Assembly: GCF_000802385.1 (NCBI RefSeq)
Contig: NZ_JTDN01000001.1
Span: forward strand, 69,501-133,500
DNA length: 64,000 nt
From: Croceibacterium mercuriale
Lineage (GTDB): Bacteria; Pseudomonadota; Alphaproteobacteria; Sphingomonadales; Sphingomonadaceae
Direction: 5' to 3'
Position 1 is the first letter of the stretch. Every line of letters begins with the position of its first letter. This document shows positions 9,066 through 20,362 of this stretch, one piece after another. The notes under the pieces were generated by a model. The model had not been told where the DNA came from. It saw only the letters and a list, made by a program, of their open reading frames with translations, and did not search any database. The translations under genes and the position numbers were made by a program.

Positions 9066-10406
9066 ATGGCCGCCGGAACGGTGCCGACCAACGAGGCAGA
9101 GCGCGATGCCCGCGTCGCCAACGCGGACAAGGGCGACCCTCATGGTCACCGGATCGAGCCGGGTGAGATCGCCGTCGGCGTGATCATCGGGCGCACGTCC
9201 GAGTTCTTCGACTTCTTCGTGTACGCGATCGCCTCCGTGCTGGTGTTCCCGCGCCTGGTATTCCCGTACATGGACCCGCTGCAGGGCACGCTGTGGTCCT
9301 TTGCCATCTTCGCGCTCGCCTTCCTGGCGCGGCCGGTGGGCACCGTGGCGTTCACCTGGCTCGACCAGCGCAAGGGCCGCGGTGCCAAGCTGATCACGGC
9401 GCTGTTCCTGCTGGGCGTGTCCACCGTGGTGATCGCCTTCCTGCCCGGCTACGAATCGATCGGCACATGGTCCGCCGTGCTGCTGGCGCTGTTCCGCATG
9501 GGACAGGGCTTCGCACTGGGCGGCACGTGGGACGGCCTGGCATCGCTGCTGGCGGTCAATGCGCCGGAAGGGCGACGCGGCTGGTGGGCGATGATCCCGC
9601 AGCTGGGCGCGCCGATCGGCCTGATCGTGGCCAGCCTGCTGTTCGTGTTCCTGGTCAGCGTGCTGCCGGCACAGGATTTCCTGGCTTGGGGCTGGCGCTA
9701 TCCGTTCTTCGTGGCCTTCGCCATCAACGTGGTGGCGCTGTTCGCCCGCCTGCGCATCGTGGTGACGCCGGAATATGCGACCCTGTTCGAGAAGCGGGAG
9801 CTGCAGCCGGCCCCCATCCTCGACACCATCCGCAGCGAGTGGAAGGTGATCGCCGCCGGTGCCTTTGCCCCGCTGGCCAGCTTCGCGCTGTTCCACATGG
9901 TCACCGTCTATCCGCTGTCGTGGGTGTTCCTCTACACGGAGGAGAGCCCGATACGCTTCCTAGTGATCGAGGCGATCGCCGGCGGCGTCGGCGTGCTGGC
10001 AGTGATCGGATCGGGCCTGCTGGCCGACCGGTTCGGCCGGCGCACGCTGCTGGGTGCCACCGCGGCGCTGATCGCGGTGTTCTCCTTTGTCGCGCCGCAA
10101 TTGCTGGATGCGGGCGAAACCGGCGAGGTCATCTTCATGATGGTCGGTTTCGTGCTGCTGGGTCTGGCCTTCGGCCAGTCCTCGGGCGCGCTCTCCTCCC
10201 GCTTCGCGCAGCGGCACCGCTACACCGCCTCGGCGCTGACGGCGGACTTCGCCTGGCTGTTCGGTGCGGGCTTTGCGCCGCTGGCGGCCTTGTGGCTGTC
10301 GGCCCGGTTCGGGCTGATCGCGGCGGGTGCCTATCTGCTGTCGGGTGCGGTGTGCACGCTGGTCGCGCTGTGGATCAACCGCGAGCTGGGCCGGAACATC
10401 GAATAG
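9066..10406 (+). CDS. MFS transporter, metabolite:H+ symporter type
   Basis: A 446-residue carrier with about 12 membrane helices. The opening helix (GRTSEFFDFFVYAIASVLVFP), the ARPVGTVAF segment in helix 3 and FRMGQGFALGGTWDG match the MHS branch of the major facilitator family, which includes transporters for dicarboxylates, shikimate and osmolytes. The internal MFS motif ADRFGRRTLLG follows helix 8. Substrate is unknown. It is preceded by a good ribosome binding site and stands alone, ending 6 nt before a convergent gene. Confidence 0.8.
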   Translation: MAAGTVPTNEAERDARVANADKGDPHGHRIEPGEIAVGVIIGRTSEFFDFFVYAIASVLVFPRLVFPYMDPLQGTLWSFAIFALAFLARPVGTVAFTWLDQRKGRGAKLITALFLLGVSTVVIAFLPGYESIGTWSAVLLALFRMGQGFALGGTWDGLASLLAVNAPEGRRGWWAMIPQLGAPIGLIVASLLFVFLVSVLPAQDFLAWGWRYPFFVAFAINVVALFARLRIVVTPEYATLFEKRELQPAPILDTIRSEWKVIAAGAFAPLASFALFHMVTVYPLSWVFLYTEESPIRFLVIEAIAGGVGVLAVIGSGLLADRFGRRTLLGATAALIAVFSFVAPQLLDAGETGEVIFMMVGFVLLGLAFGQSSGALSSRFAQRHRYTASALTADFAWLFGAGFAPLAALWLSARFGLIAAGAYLLSGAVCTLVALWINRELGRNIE

Positions 10407-10412
10407 GGCGGT

Positions 10413-11165
10413 TCAGGACATCGCGCGGGGGTCGCCGAACAGCTCCAGCGCGATGTTCAGGCAGTTGCGTGCATCCAGCTGGATCAGGCCGATGGAGGTG
10501 GGGGCGTCGACGCGCTTGACGCCGTCTTCCGTGATCCTGACCAGGAAGCGGTCACACCCGCCCAGCACGATCATCGCGATGGCGCGGTTGTCGTCCAGCG
10601 CGAAGTTCACCACGGCCCCTTCATAGGCGACGTAGGCACCATCATGGGTCATGGTGGTGACGACATAGGCGATGATGAAGCGGTCATGCTGGCGCGACTG
10701 GTCGACCCAGTTCTGCAGCCAGCCCAGCGTCGATTGTTCCCGCAACACCCGGACCCGCCGCCACTGGCTGACGCGGTAGGCCGTCCAGCCGGTCAGCACC
10801 GCGGGCAGCAGCAGGCTCGCCAGCCAGTACAGCACCGCCCAGCTTGGCAGCGGGGGCACATCTGCGGCACCGGGCCGCAGCCGATCCCCGGCCATGATGA
10901 CGCGATAGATGTTGGGATCGAAGCCGACCATCAGGCAGGCGCCGCTCGCACGGCAGCCGCTTTCCTGGACGGCCAGGATGGTGGCGAGGAGGATGTGCCC
11001 GGCCAGCGCACCCAGCACGATGACCAGCAGCGAGAAGGTCGAGCCGGGGCGTTCGGGCGCCTGGGAGATCAGCTCGTTACGTTCGCCGAGCCTGAGGCCG
11101 GCCCACACGCTGAACCCGGGTGCCAGCAGCAGGAGCACCAGGAACAGCGTGTAGCTGAAGGTCAT
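10413..11165 (-). CDS. Membrane protein of unknown function
   Basis: A 250-residue protein with three hydrophobic segments (about residues 4-22, 44-64 and 108-130) and a soluble C-terminal half. The C-terminal part (about 150-250) has alternating hydrophobic strands, for example FIIAYVVTTMTHDGAYVAYEG, and may be a small beta-rich cytoplasmic domain. I do not recognise the family. Its ATG overlaps the stop of the upstream 68-residue gene in an ATGA, so the two form a coupled pair. It converges on the MFS gene with a 6-nt gap. Confidence 0.6.
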   Translation of the reverse strand: MTFSYTLFLVLLLLAPGFSVWAGLRLGERNELISQAPERPGSTFSLLVIVLGALAGHILLATILAVQESGCRASGACLMVGFDPNIYRVIMAGDRLRPGAADVPPLPSWAVLYWLASLLLPAVLTGWTAYRVSQWRRVRVLREQSTLGWLQNWVDQSRQHDRFIIAYVVTTMTHDGAYVAYEGAVVNFALDDNRAIAMIVLGGCDRFLVRITEDGVKRVDAPTSIGLIQLDARNCLNIALELFGDPRAMS

Positions 11166-11368
11166 CGTTCGCCGGAGCGGCGCATCATGGAGATCGGACC
11201 GCCAGTATAGGTCGGCCGCTCGTCATCGGCCGGTGGCGGAACGCCCGCAGTGTCGACCACATAGGACCAGCCCTTCTCCCGCATCGCCTTGCGCACGGCT
11301 TCCCAGCTGCCGAAGCGGTGGTGAATGGCCATGCCGAGTTCGAGGGACTGGTCGGAATTGATCTGCAT
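11162..11368 (-). CDS. Hypothetical protein, 68 residues
   Basis: A small soluble protein with a plausible amphipathic helix (residues 8-33, including LGMAIHHRFGSWEAVRKAMREKG cut by a turn) and a Pro-rich C-terminal third. No known family. Support for its being real comes from the 4-nt ATGA overlap with the following membrane-protein gene and from codon use like the neighbours. About 60 nt separate its start from the broken oxidoreductase gene upstream. Confidence 0.5.
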   Translation of the reverse strand: MQINSDQSLELGMAIHHRFGSWEAVRKAMREKGWSYVVDTAGVPPPADDERPTYTGGPISMMRRSGER

Positions 11369-11429
11369 GCGGCGCTCCAGAGTTCGGTCAATCTAGGCAC
11401 AGCCGGCGATGCTTGCAATCATCCGCCAC

Positions 11430-12449
11430 TCAGCGCCAGCCCAGCGCCGGCGCGACGTGGGTCAGGATGCTTTCAAGGACATGCGCGTTGTAGTCGACAC
11501 CCAGCTGGTTGGGCACCGTCAGCAGCAGCGTGTCCGCCTCGGCAATCGCCTCGTCCGCCTTCAGCTGCTCCACCAGCCGGTCCGGCTCCGCCGCATAGGA
11601 GCGGCCGAACACCGCGCGCATGTTGTCGATGATGCCGATCTGGTCCTGATCCCCGCTGCGCCCGAAATAGGCCCGGTCACGATCATCGGTGATGGCGAAG
11701 ATCGAGCGGCTGACGGAGACGCGCGGAGTGCGCGTGTGCCCGGCCGCGGCCTAGGCGTCGCGGTACAGCCTGATCTGCCGCGCCTGCTGCACATGGAAAG
11801 GCTCGCCACTTTCATCCTCCTTCAGCGTGCTGCTCTGCAGGTTCATGCCCTGCTGACCGGCCCAGATGGCGGTGGCGTTGCTGGCGCTGCCCCACCAGAT
11901 CCGGTCGCGCAGCCCCTCGGAGGTCGGCTCCAGCCGCAGCTTGCCCGGCGGATTGGTGAACATCGGCCGGGAGTTCGGCTCCGCAAAGCCTTCGCCGCGC
12001 AGCAGGTCGAAGAACAGCGCACCGTGGCGCCGGCCCATGTCGCCGTCGCTCTCCCCCGGTGCCGGGGCGTAGCCGAAGTGTCGCCACCCTTCGATCACCT
12101 GTTCGGGCGATCCGCGGCTGATGCCCAGCTGCAGCCGCCCGCCGCTGATCAGGTCGGCGGCGCTGGCGTCTTCCACCATGTAGAACGGGTTCTCGTACCG
12201 CATGTCGATCACGCCGGTGCCGATCTCGATCCGGCTGGTGCGCGCGCCGACGGCCGCCAGCAGCGGGAACGGGCTGGCGAGCTGGCGGGCGAAATGGTGC
12301 ACCCGGTAATAGGCGCCGTCCACGCCCAGCTCCTCCGCCGCGACCGCCAGGTCGATCGATTGCAGCAGCACGTCCGCGGCGGAACGGGTGTGCGACTGGC
12401 CATGGGGCGACCAGTGGCCAAAGCTGAGAAAGCCGATATTCTTGCGCAT
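11430..12449 (-). pseudogene. LLM-class flavin-dependent oxidoreductase interrupted by a stop codon
   Basis: One frame runs from the ATG at 12449 to a terminal stop at 11430 but contains a TAG at 11751-11753. The first 232 residues are a luciferase-like (LLM class) monooxygenase: NIGFLSFGHWSP, RTSRIEIGTGVIDMRYENP, and the SRGSPEQVIEGWRHFGY region. After the TAG the same frame continues without interruption (AAAGHTRTPRVSVSRSIFAI and on to ALGWR), matching the C-terminal quarter of this family. The interrupted site follows RLYRDA, where relatives usually have Trp, so TGG to TAG is the simplest change. The truncated product would lack the last barrel elements and is probably inactive. Confidence 0.85.
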
Positions 12450-12572
12450 GAGATCAGGTCCGTCCGGGAATGCTGTTCCCTGCCATCAGGGGATCGGCCG
12501 GTGATCCTGCAAGGAGGGACATGGGTGTAACCGGGGCACCGCCGCTGTTTTAGGTCGGCAGGACACCTTCCT

Positions 12573-12600
12573 CTTGTGTTGCCCGATGGCCACACTACGT
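12573..12600 (+). promoter_or_regulatory. Possible heat-shock (RpoH) promoter of clpB
   Basis: CTTG at 12573-12576 and CTACGT at 12595-12600 are separated by 18 nt, close to the alphaproteobacterial RpoH pattern of CTTG, 17-18 nt, then CYTATNT. The site lies 38 nt before the clpB start, a sensible distance. clpB is a heat-shock gene throughout the phylum. The -10 match is only partial, so this is a suggestion. Confidence 0.35.
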
Positions 12601-12637
12601 TTCAAGCTATCATCATTGCTGGGGAGCAAGGGCAGGC

Positions 12638-15217
<2,580 letters not shown>

Positions 15218-15224
15218 GCCCGCA

Positions 15225-16223
15225 TCAGAACGGCCGGCCGGGTGGACCGGACAGGTCGAGCGGGGCGGCGCGGATCCATCTGGAGGCGATCAGCTTCACC
15301 CCGCTCGTGACCGGCAGGCCGGCGTGCCACATCCGCTCGTCCGCCCGTCCGGCTGCATCCAGGCTGGGGAAGTGCAGTGCCTCTCCCAATTGCCCGCGCC
15401 ACTGCCACCGGAGCGGCGGAAAAGCGGTTTCGCCGCCGGTGAATTCATCCTGCAGCACGACCAGTACCGTGCCGATCCGCTGGTTCGGCTCGGCCGTCGG
15501 CAGAGCGTCGGAATGCAGGCGATATTCGTGCCCGGAGCCGTAACCCAGGACCTGTAGCGGCTCGCCCTGCTCCGCAGCATGACCGGTGGCCGCCGCGATG
15601 CGGCGATTGAGTGCGTGCAGCACCATGTCTTCCTGCACGAAGGGGAAGCTCGTGGCGTGGGCGCGGCGCACCGGATGCTGCACCATGGCGCCGGTCCGCG
15701 GATCGACCACACTGGCCGGTTGCAGTGTCGGCGCGGCACGATCCGCCAGGTAGCGGCACTCCGCCGGCGTGAAGAACCCCGGGCTGTGCCACATGCCAGG
15801 TGCCGGTGACAGTGCGACCGTGGCGGGCCGATGCGTTGGGTCTCCGTCCGCGTCCAGGGCCATGGCATCGAGCAGGTCGACCTGCCGCCGCGCCGTTGTG
15901 TCACGCCGTGCGCGATCACGCAGCAGGTGTAGTGCACGGGGCCAGTCGCGTGCCGCGGTGCCGCCTGCGCCGTTTGCCAGCAGAGCGATGAACACCGGCT
16001 CCGCCTCGTCCGCACCAAGCAGTGCCGCACGGCCATACAGGTCGCGCGCCGCCACCAGGTCGCGCCGGATCAGGTTGCCCGCCATGCGCCAGCCGGCCAG
16101 CAGCATGGCCGAGGCGGCATCGCCCGCGTCGGTTGCGCGGCCCAGCAGGTCATAGGCCTGATCCACGGCACCACGTTGCGCCATTTCGGTGGCGATGTCT
16201 GACGGTTGCTGCGTGCCGGCCAT
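15225..16223 (-). CDS. 2OG-Fe(II) oxygenase with Sel1-like N-terminal repeats
   Basis: A 332-residue protein. The first half is alpha-helical and resembles Sel1/TPR-type repeats (for example AVDQAYDLLGRATDAGDAASA and DLYGRAALLGADEA). The second half is a prolyl-4-hydroxylase-like dioxygenase: iron ligands His237 and Asp239 (HSD) and His300 (WHAG), with the 2-oxoglutarate-binding Lys310 (GVKLIASRW). Such enzymes hydroxylate protein or small-molecule substrates; the repeats could hold a protein partner. The ATG at 16223 is preferred over one at 16250, which directly abuts the terminator of the upstream gene. No signal peptide. Confidence 0.75.
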   Translation of the reverse strand: MAGTQQPSDIATEMAQRGAVDQAYDLLGRATDAGDAASAMLLAGWRMAGNLIRRDLVAARDLYGRAALLGADEAEPVFIALLANGAGGTAARDWPRALHLLRDRARRDTTARRQVDLLDAMALDADGDPTHRPATVALSPAPGMWHSPGFFTPAECRYLADRAAPTLQPASVVDPRTGAMVQHPVRRAHATSFPFVQEDMVLHALNRRIAAATGHAAEQGEPLQVLGYGSGHEYRLHSDALPTAEPNQRIGTVLVVLQDEFTGGETAFPPLRWQWRGQLGEALHFPSLDAAGRADERMWHAGLPVTSGVKLIASRWIRAAPLDLSGPPGRPF

Positions 16224-16250
16224 TCCCCTGTCTGGACTGGATAAGCGCAT

Positions 16251-16286
16251 AAGAAAAGGGGCCGGAACCGACCGGTTCCGACCCCC
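16251..16286 (-). terminator. Rho-independent terminator of the TonB receptor gene
   Basis: Read on the minus strand, a GGGG-N-CGGAACCG arm pairs with CGGTTCCG-N-CCCC across a 2-nt centre and is followed directly by TTTTCTT. It begins about 28 nt after the receptor stop codon. This is a classic intrinsic terminator and separates the receptor from the oxygenase gene on the same strand. Confidence 0.85.
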
Positions 16287-16314
16287 TTGCTTGCGACTGG
16301 CAGTCAGCCGTGGA

Positions 16315-19300
16315 TCAGAAGCGACCCAGGAAGCTGACGAACAGGTTGCGGCCGCGGACGCGGTAGATGCCGCTGCCTTCGGTCGTACCGGTCAGGCCCA
16401 GCGGCGGGATGGTGTTGAGGAGGTTGTCCACACCAACCACGAACTGGGAATTCTCCTCTACGTCCACCTGCAGGCGCAGGTCGTGGTAGAAGATGTCCGG
16501 ATATTCGATGATGTCTGCATAATCGAGGTTGTTCGGCGGGCAGCCGTTCGCGGTGCAGGCACCCGGGACGGCATAGACGTTCTCGTACAGGTCGATCGTC
16601 TGCGGCCCGATGTAGGACATCGTGTAGCCCAGCGTCACGGGACCGCGGCTCAGGTTGACGTTCCAGCGGAACTCGTCTTCCGGCCAGCCCAGCTCACCCA
16701 GCAGACGGTTCTCGAAGTCCGGGTTCGACGGGTTCTCGTAATTGCTGCGTTCCAGGGTGTGGGTGTACAGCATGCGGGTGCTGATCCGGGCATCCGCACC
16801 GATATCGGTCCCGTAGCTGAAGTCGACGTCGATCCCGCGCGCGGTACGCGATGCGAAGTTGAGCGGGATGATCTCGGCGTTGCTGTCGAGAACCTGACCC
16901 GGAACTTCCTGGTTCGGACCGGCACCAGGTCCGTCGAAGCGGTTGAACAGGCTGCAGAACTGGTTGTTCAGGTCAGGCTGGTCGTAGCAGGCGTTGACGA
17001 TGGCCTGGGCCGACGGCGAGGTGATCACGTTGTCGACCGAGATGTCGAAGTAGTCGACCGTCAGCGACAGGCCCGGAACGGCGACCGGGGTGAACACCAC
17101 ACCTGCCGTGTACGAGTCAGACTTTTCCTCGATCAGCAGCGGGTTGGAACCGCTGAGGATCTCCAGCGAGTAGGCCGGCAGCGACGTGAAGGCAGGGCTG
17201 GTCAGCAATGCGCCCAGATCGGCGGCGCAGTTGGCGGCCCGGTTCGGGTTGTTGCCGATGTTCTGCGGCAGACACGGATCGCTGAAGCCAGGCGCGAAGT
17301 TCTGCGACAGGGGCGATGCCGTCTCCGTCAGGTTGGGGGCGCGCACCGAACGGCCATACTGGCCGCGCAGACGCAGACCACGGACGATCTCCCACTCCGC
17401 GCCGCCGTTGTAGGCCCAGGTGGTACCGACCGCACCGTTGTAGTCGGATACGCGGACCGCGCCGGAGACGGAGAAGCTCTCGATGAACGGCAGGTCGGCC
17501 AGCAGCGGCAGACGCAGTTCGGCGAAGGCTTCCTTCACCTCGAACGGATCGGGCGAGAAGGTCGGCAGGGCGTTGTAGAACGTCCGGCCCTGCTCGACGA
17601 TCGGGTCGGCCTGGAAGAACAGCTCCTCACGACGGTACTCGCCGCCCAGCGCGAAGCCGACCGGGCCACCCGGCAATTCGAAGAACGAGGAGCTGTCACC
17701 CGACACGAAGCCGGACACGACGAGCTGCTCCAGCTCCGCCTTGGAGACGGTGTCTTCGTTGATGTAGGCCCGGGCAGCCGCATTGTTGCCGGCACCGAAC
17801 GGGTTGTACGGAACGCAGTTCGCGATGTCCTGCGCCAGCGCCTCGGCATCGCCGGGGTTGCCGTATTCCGTGGCAGCGGCAGGATCGATCTGCGAGCGGC
17901 AGACGATCTGGCCGGAAGCGTTGCGGGCCGAGTCCATGGCCAGCATGAAGCGCTGCGGGATCAGGTTGCCGAGGACGGTCGTGTCCTCCCTGACCTTGCC
18001 GTAGTTGACCGAGAACTCGTAGCTGAAGCTGTCGGCGAAGTCGCCGCGCACACCGCCGACGATCCGGTACAGTTCACGCTCCGAAGCCTCGTCACGGTTG
18101 CCGAGGTCGGACAGCATCCGCGCAATGGCGAACCGGTACGTACCGTTGGCCACGGCCGTCCGCTGCGCTGCGCTCAGCGCGGTGCGGGTGGTCAGGCTGT
18201 TGGCGTTGATGCCGGATGCCAGGATGCTGCTGGCGATCGTGTTGCGAGCATCTGTGCTCAGGTACGGGTTGTCCAGGCGCGGGGTTTCACGCGGGTCGCC
18301 GTAGGTGGTGCCCTGCACGAACGCGGGGGTGGAGTTCTGACCCTGCGTCTTGATGTTGACGTACTTCGCCTCGACGAACGGGATGAACGCCGGCGACACC
18401 TCGAACTTGGCGAGCAGGTTGACGTTGATACGCTCCTGCGAGGGCAGCAGCGTCAGCAGCGTGCCTTCGCGGCCCGTCTGCCCGTTGCCACCGACGATGC
18501 TGCCGAGCGGGCCGGTGCCCACGCGGGTGCCGGTCTGCGGGACCAGCGTGCCATCGGGAGCGAAGATGAAGCTGCAGTTGTACGGCGTGCCGGTGTTTGC
18601 CGGACCGCCATCGCTGGCAGCAAGACCGGTGCCGCAACGGGCTCCCGCACCTGCCGGCTGCGGGATTGCCACGAGGCCGAAATTGTTGATCGAGGCCGAG
18701 CGGATGTCGCGGAAGAAGGCGCGATCCGGGAAGCCGTCGCTGCCGTTGCGGCTGGCGGCCAGTGCCGGATCGACGTCGATCGTCAGGAAGCCATCCTGGC
18801 GGCGCAGCCAGGGCACGTCCGAACCATAGACGCGATCCTGGTTGGCGTATTCGGCGTGAAGGGTGACGTTGCCGCGACCTTCGGCGAAGTTCTGGCCGAA
18901 CATGCCGGAGATGTACTGGCCGTTGAAATCGCCATCGGTGTTGATGTTGGCGTGGCCGCGGACCGAGAAGCCTTCGAAATCATCCTTGAGGATGAAGTTC
19001 ACGACGCCGGCGATCGCGTCCGAACCGTAGATGGCGGAGTTGCCGCCGGTCACCACGTCCACGCGCTCGATCAGGTCGGACGGGATGGTGTTGACGTCGG
19101 TCGAGACCGCGTTGTTCAGGATGTCGGACGGAACGTGCCGGCGGCCGTTCACCAGCGTCAGCGTGCGCTGCGTGCCGAGGCCGCGCAGATCGAGCAGGTT
19201 CAGGCCGGTGGTGCCGAGGAAGCGGCCCGCGTTGGACTGGCTGAAGGTGCTGCGCAGCTGCGGCAGTTCGTTCAGGGTCTCGCCGACATTGACGGTGCCC

Positions 19301-19542
19301 TGGTTGAAGAACGCCTCGCCACCGATGACCGTGACGGGCGTCGGCGTGTCGAGATTGGCGCGGGCGATGCGCGAACCGGTGACGATGATGGGCGTGCCCT
19401 CATCGGCCTGGTCGGCGGCGGGCCGCGTGGTGGAGGTGGTGACGTCCTGCGCAAAGGCCGGGGCCGCAATGCTCATCAAGGCGAGCGCCGGCATAGCCAC
19501 GCCGGCCTTCAGCACGCGTCCACGGAATTGGTTGGTCTTCAT
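16315..19542 (-). CDS. TonB-dependent receptor
   Basis: A 1075-residue outer-membrane receptor. A signal peptide of about 31 residues ends in APAFA. A TonB-box-like IIVTGSRI lies near residue 55, then the plug domain (PVTVIGGEAFF, LRGLGTQRTLTLVNGRR, IERVDVVTGGNSAIYGSDAIAGVVNFIL), and a large beta barrel ending in Phe (LFVSFLGRF), the usual barrel-assembly signal. It belongs to the long IroN/BtuB-like receptors abundant in sphingomonads; cargo may be a glycan, peptide or siderophore. No adjacent TonB or transport genes point to the substrate. A divergent MarR gene 309 nt away is a candidate regulator. Confidence 0.93.
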   Translation of the reverse strand: MKTNQFRGRVLKAGVAMPALALMSIAAPAFAQDVTTSTTRPAADQADEGTPIIVTGSRIARANLDTPTPVTVIGGEAFFNQGTVNVGETLNELPQLRSTFSQSNAGRFLGTTGLNLLDLRGLGTQRTLTLVNGRRHVPSDILNNAVSTDVNTIPSDLIERVDVVTGGNSAIYGSDAIAGVVNFILKDDFEGFSVRGHANINTDGDFNGQYISGMFGQNFAEGRGNVTLHAEYANQDRVYGSDVPWLRRQDGFLTIDVDPALAASRNGSDGFPDRAFFRDIRSASINNFGLVAIPQPAGAGARCGTGLAASDGGPANTGTPYNCSFIFAPDGTLVPQTGTRVGTGPLGSIVGGNGQTGREGTLLTLLPSQERINVNLLAKFEVSPAFIPFVEAKYVNIKTQGQNSTPAFVQGTTYGDPRETPRLDNPYLSTDARNTIASSILASGINANSLTTRTALSAAQRTAVANGTYRFAIARMLSDLGNRDEASERELYRIVGGVRGDFADSFSYEFSVNYGKVREDTTVLGNLIPQRFMLAMDSARNASGQIVCRSQIDPAAATEYGNPGDAEALAQDIANCVPYNPFGAGNNAAARAYINEDTVSKAELEQLVVSGFVSGDSSSFFELPGGPVGFALGGEYRREELFFQADPIVEQGRTFYNALPTFSPDPFEVKEAFAELRLPLLADLPFIESFSVSGAVRVSDYNGAVGTTWAYNGGAEWEIVRGLRLRGQYGRSVRAPNLTETASPLSQNFAPGFSDPCLPQNIGNNPNRAANCAADLGALLTSPAFTSLPAYSLEILSGSNPLLIEEKSDSYTAGVVFTPVAVPGLSLTVDYFDISVDNVITSPSAQAIVNACYDQPDLNNQFCSLFNRFDGPGAGPNQEVPGQVLDSNAEIIPLNFASRTARGIDVDFSYGTDIGADARISTRMLYTHTLERSNYENPSNPDFENRLLGELGWPEDEFRWNVNLSRGPVTLGYTMSYIGPQTIDLYENVYAVPGACTANGCPPNNLDYADIIEYPDIFYHDLRLQVDVEENSQFVVGVDNLLNTIPPLGLTGTTEGSGIYRVRGRNLFVSFLGRF

Positions 19543-19851
19543 GTTAGAGCTATCCCCATGTTTTCCCTGCCAGTGAGTGCGCCCGCGGGCCCAAAGCTTG
19601 CACTGATCTGAACAGATTGCTGCGGTATCCCGGGCATGGTTACAATCAGAACAATCAGCCGGCTGATGGATCGCGTCGCGACTGTGACTTCTCAGTTACA
19701 GTGAAGCGTCCGGAAACGGACGAACATGGCCGGTGCATGGGCCCGGTGCGATGCAGATGCACAACACCGGTGAGGTGGTTGCGTTCAGATGCACCATGGA
19801 AGCGATGCATAGACTTGCATCGTTTCACGCAAGCGGTATCTCCTGCAACAA
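19543..19851. promoter_or_regulatory. Divergent regulatory region between the TonB receptor and marR-type genes
   Basis: This 309-nt gap has no convincing gene and is AT-richer than its flanks. It holds three inverted repeats: a perfect palindrome ATCAGCCGGCTGAT at 19654-19667, ACTGTGACT-N4-AGTTACAGT (one mismatch) at 19681-19702, and CGATGCA-N6-TGCATCG at 19803-19822. GATGCA also recurs as direct copies nearby (two at about 19750-19761, one near 19788). The clustering suggests binding sites for one or more dimeric regulators. Promoter elements were not assigned. Confidence 0.6.
19803..19822 (+). promoter_or_regulatory. Candidate MarR operator, inverted repeat
   Basis: CGATGCA and TGCATCG form a perfect 7-bp inverted repeat with a 6-nt spacer, 20 bp overall, ending 29 nt before the marR-type start codon. 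Size and position fit an autoregulatory MarR site overlapping the promoter or the leader. Assignment to this regulator is inference. Confidence 0.45.
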
Positions 19852-20346
19852 ATGAACAGAACAAGCACACCCCTGCTGGACTTCCTGCCGTACTTGCTTT
19901 CGGTCACCTCCAATGCGGTGAGCGGCCGCATCGCACTGGAATACAAGGTGCAGTTCGGCCTGTCCGTGCCCGAATGGCGGGTGATGGCGGTGCTGGGGGA
20001 TCATGAACCGCTGACCCAGCGGGAACTTACCGGCATGACCCTGATGGACAAGGTGGCAGTGAATCGCGCCTGCAAGGTGCTGGAGGAGCGCGGGCTGATC
20101 GCGCGCAGCCCCAATGTGCAGGATGGCCGGTCCCATCTGCTGGAGCTGACAGCTGACGGGCGGGGGATGCACGGGCAGATCATGCCCCTGGCGGTGGACA
20201 TGACCCGCCGGATCATGGGCGTGCTGAGCGAGGACGAGCAGCGCCAGTTCCGGGCGCTGCTGGAACGGGTGCGAGGGCAGGTCGGCCAGCTTGACGGACG
20301 CCAGCTGGATGGCGGGACGATCGGCGACGACTGGGGTTTCGACTGA
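19852..20346 (+). CDS. MarR family transcriptional regulator
   Basis: A 164-residue winged-helix protein. The DNA-binding part (about residues 38-105) shows the MarR order: VPEWRVMAVLGDHEPLTQREL, a recognition helix with MDKVAVNRACKVLEERGLI, and the wing QDGRSHLLELTADGR. Flanking helices make the dimer interface. These proteins usually repress themselves and a neighbouring gene until a small ligand, often aromatic, binds. The divergent TonB-dependent receptor and the palindromes between them make the receptor a plausible target. It converges on tadC with a 16-nt gap. Confidence 0.88.
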   Translation: MNRTSTPLLDFLPYLLSVTSNAVSGRIALEYKVQFGLSVPEWRVMAVLGDHEPLTQRELTGMTLMDKVAVNRACKVLEERGLIARSPNVQDGRSHLLELTADGRGMHGQIMPLAVDMTRRIMGVLSEDEQRQFRALLERVRGQVGQLDGRQLDGGTIGDDWGFD

Positions 20347-20362
20347 CCGGCGCGGTCGTGTC

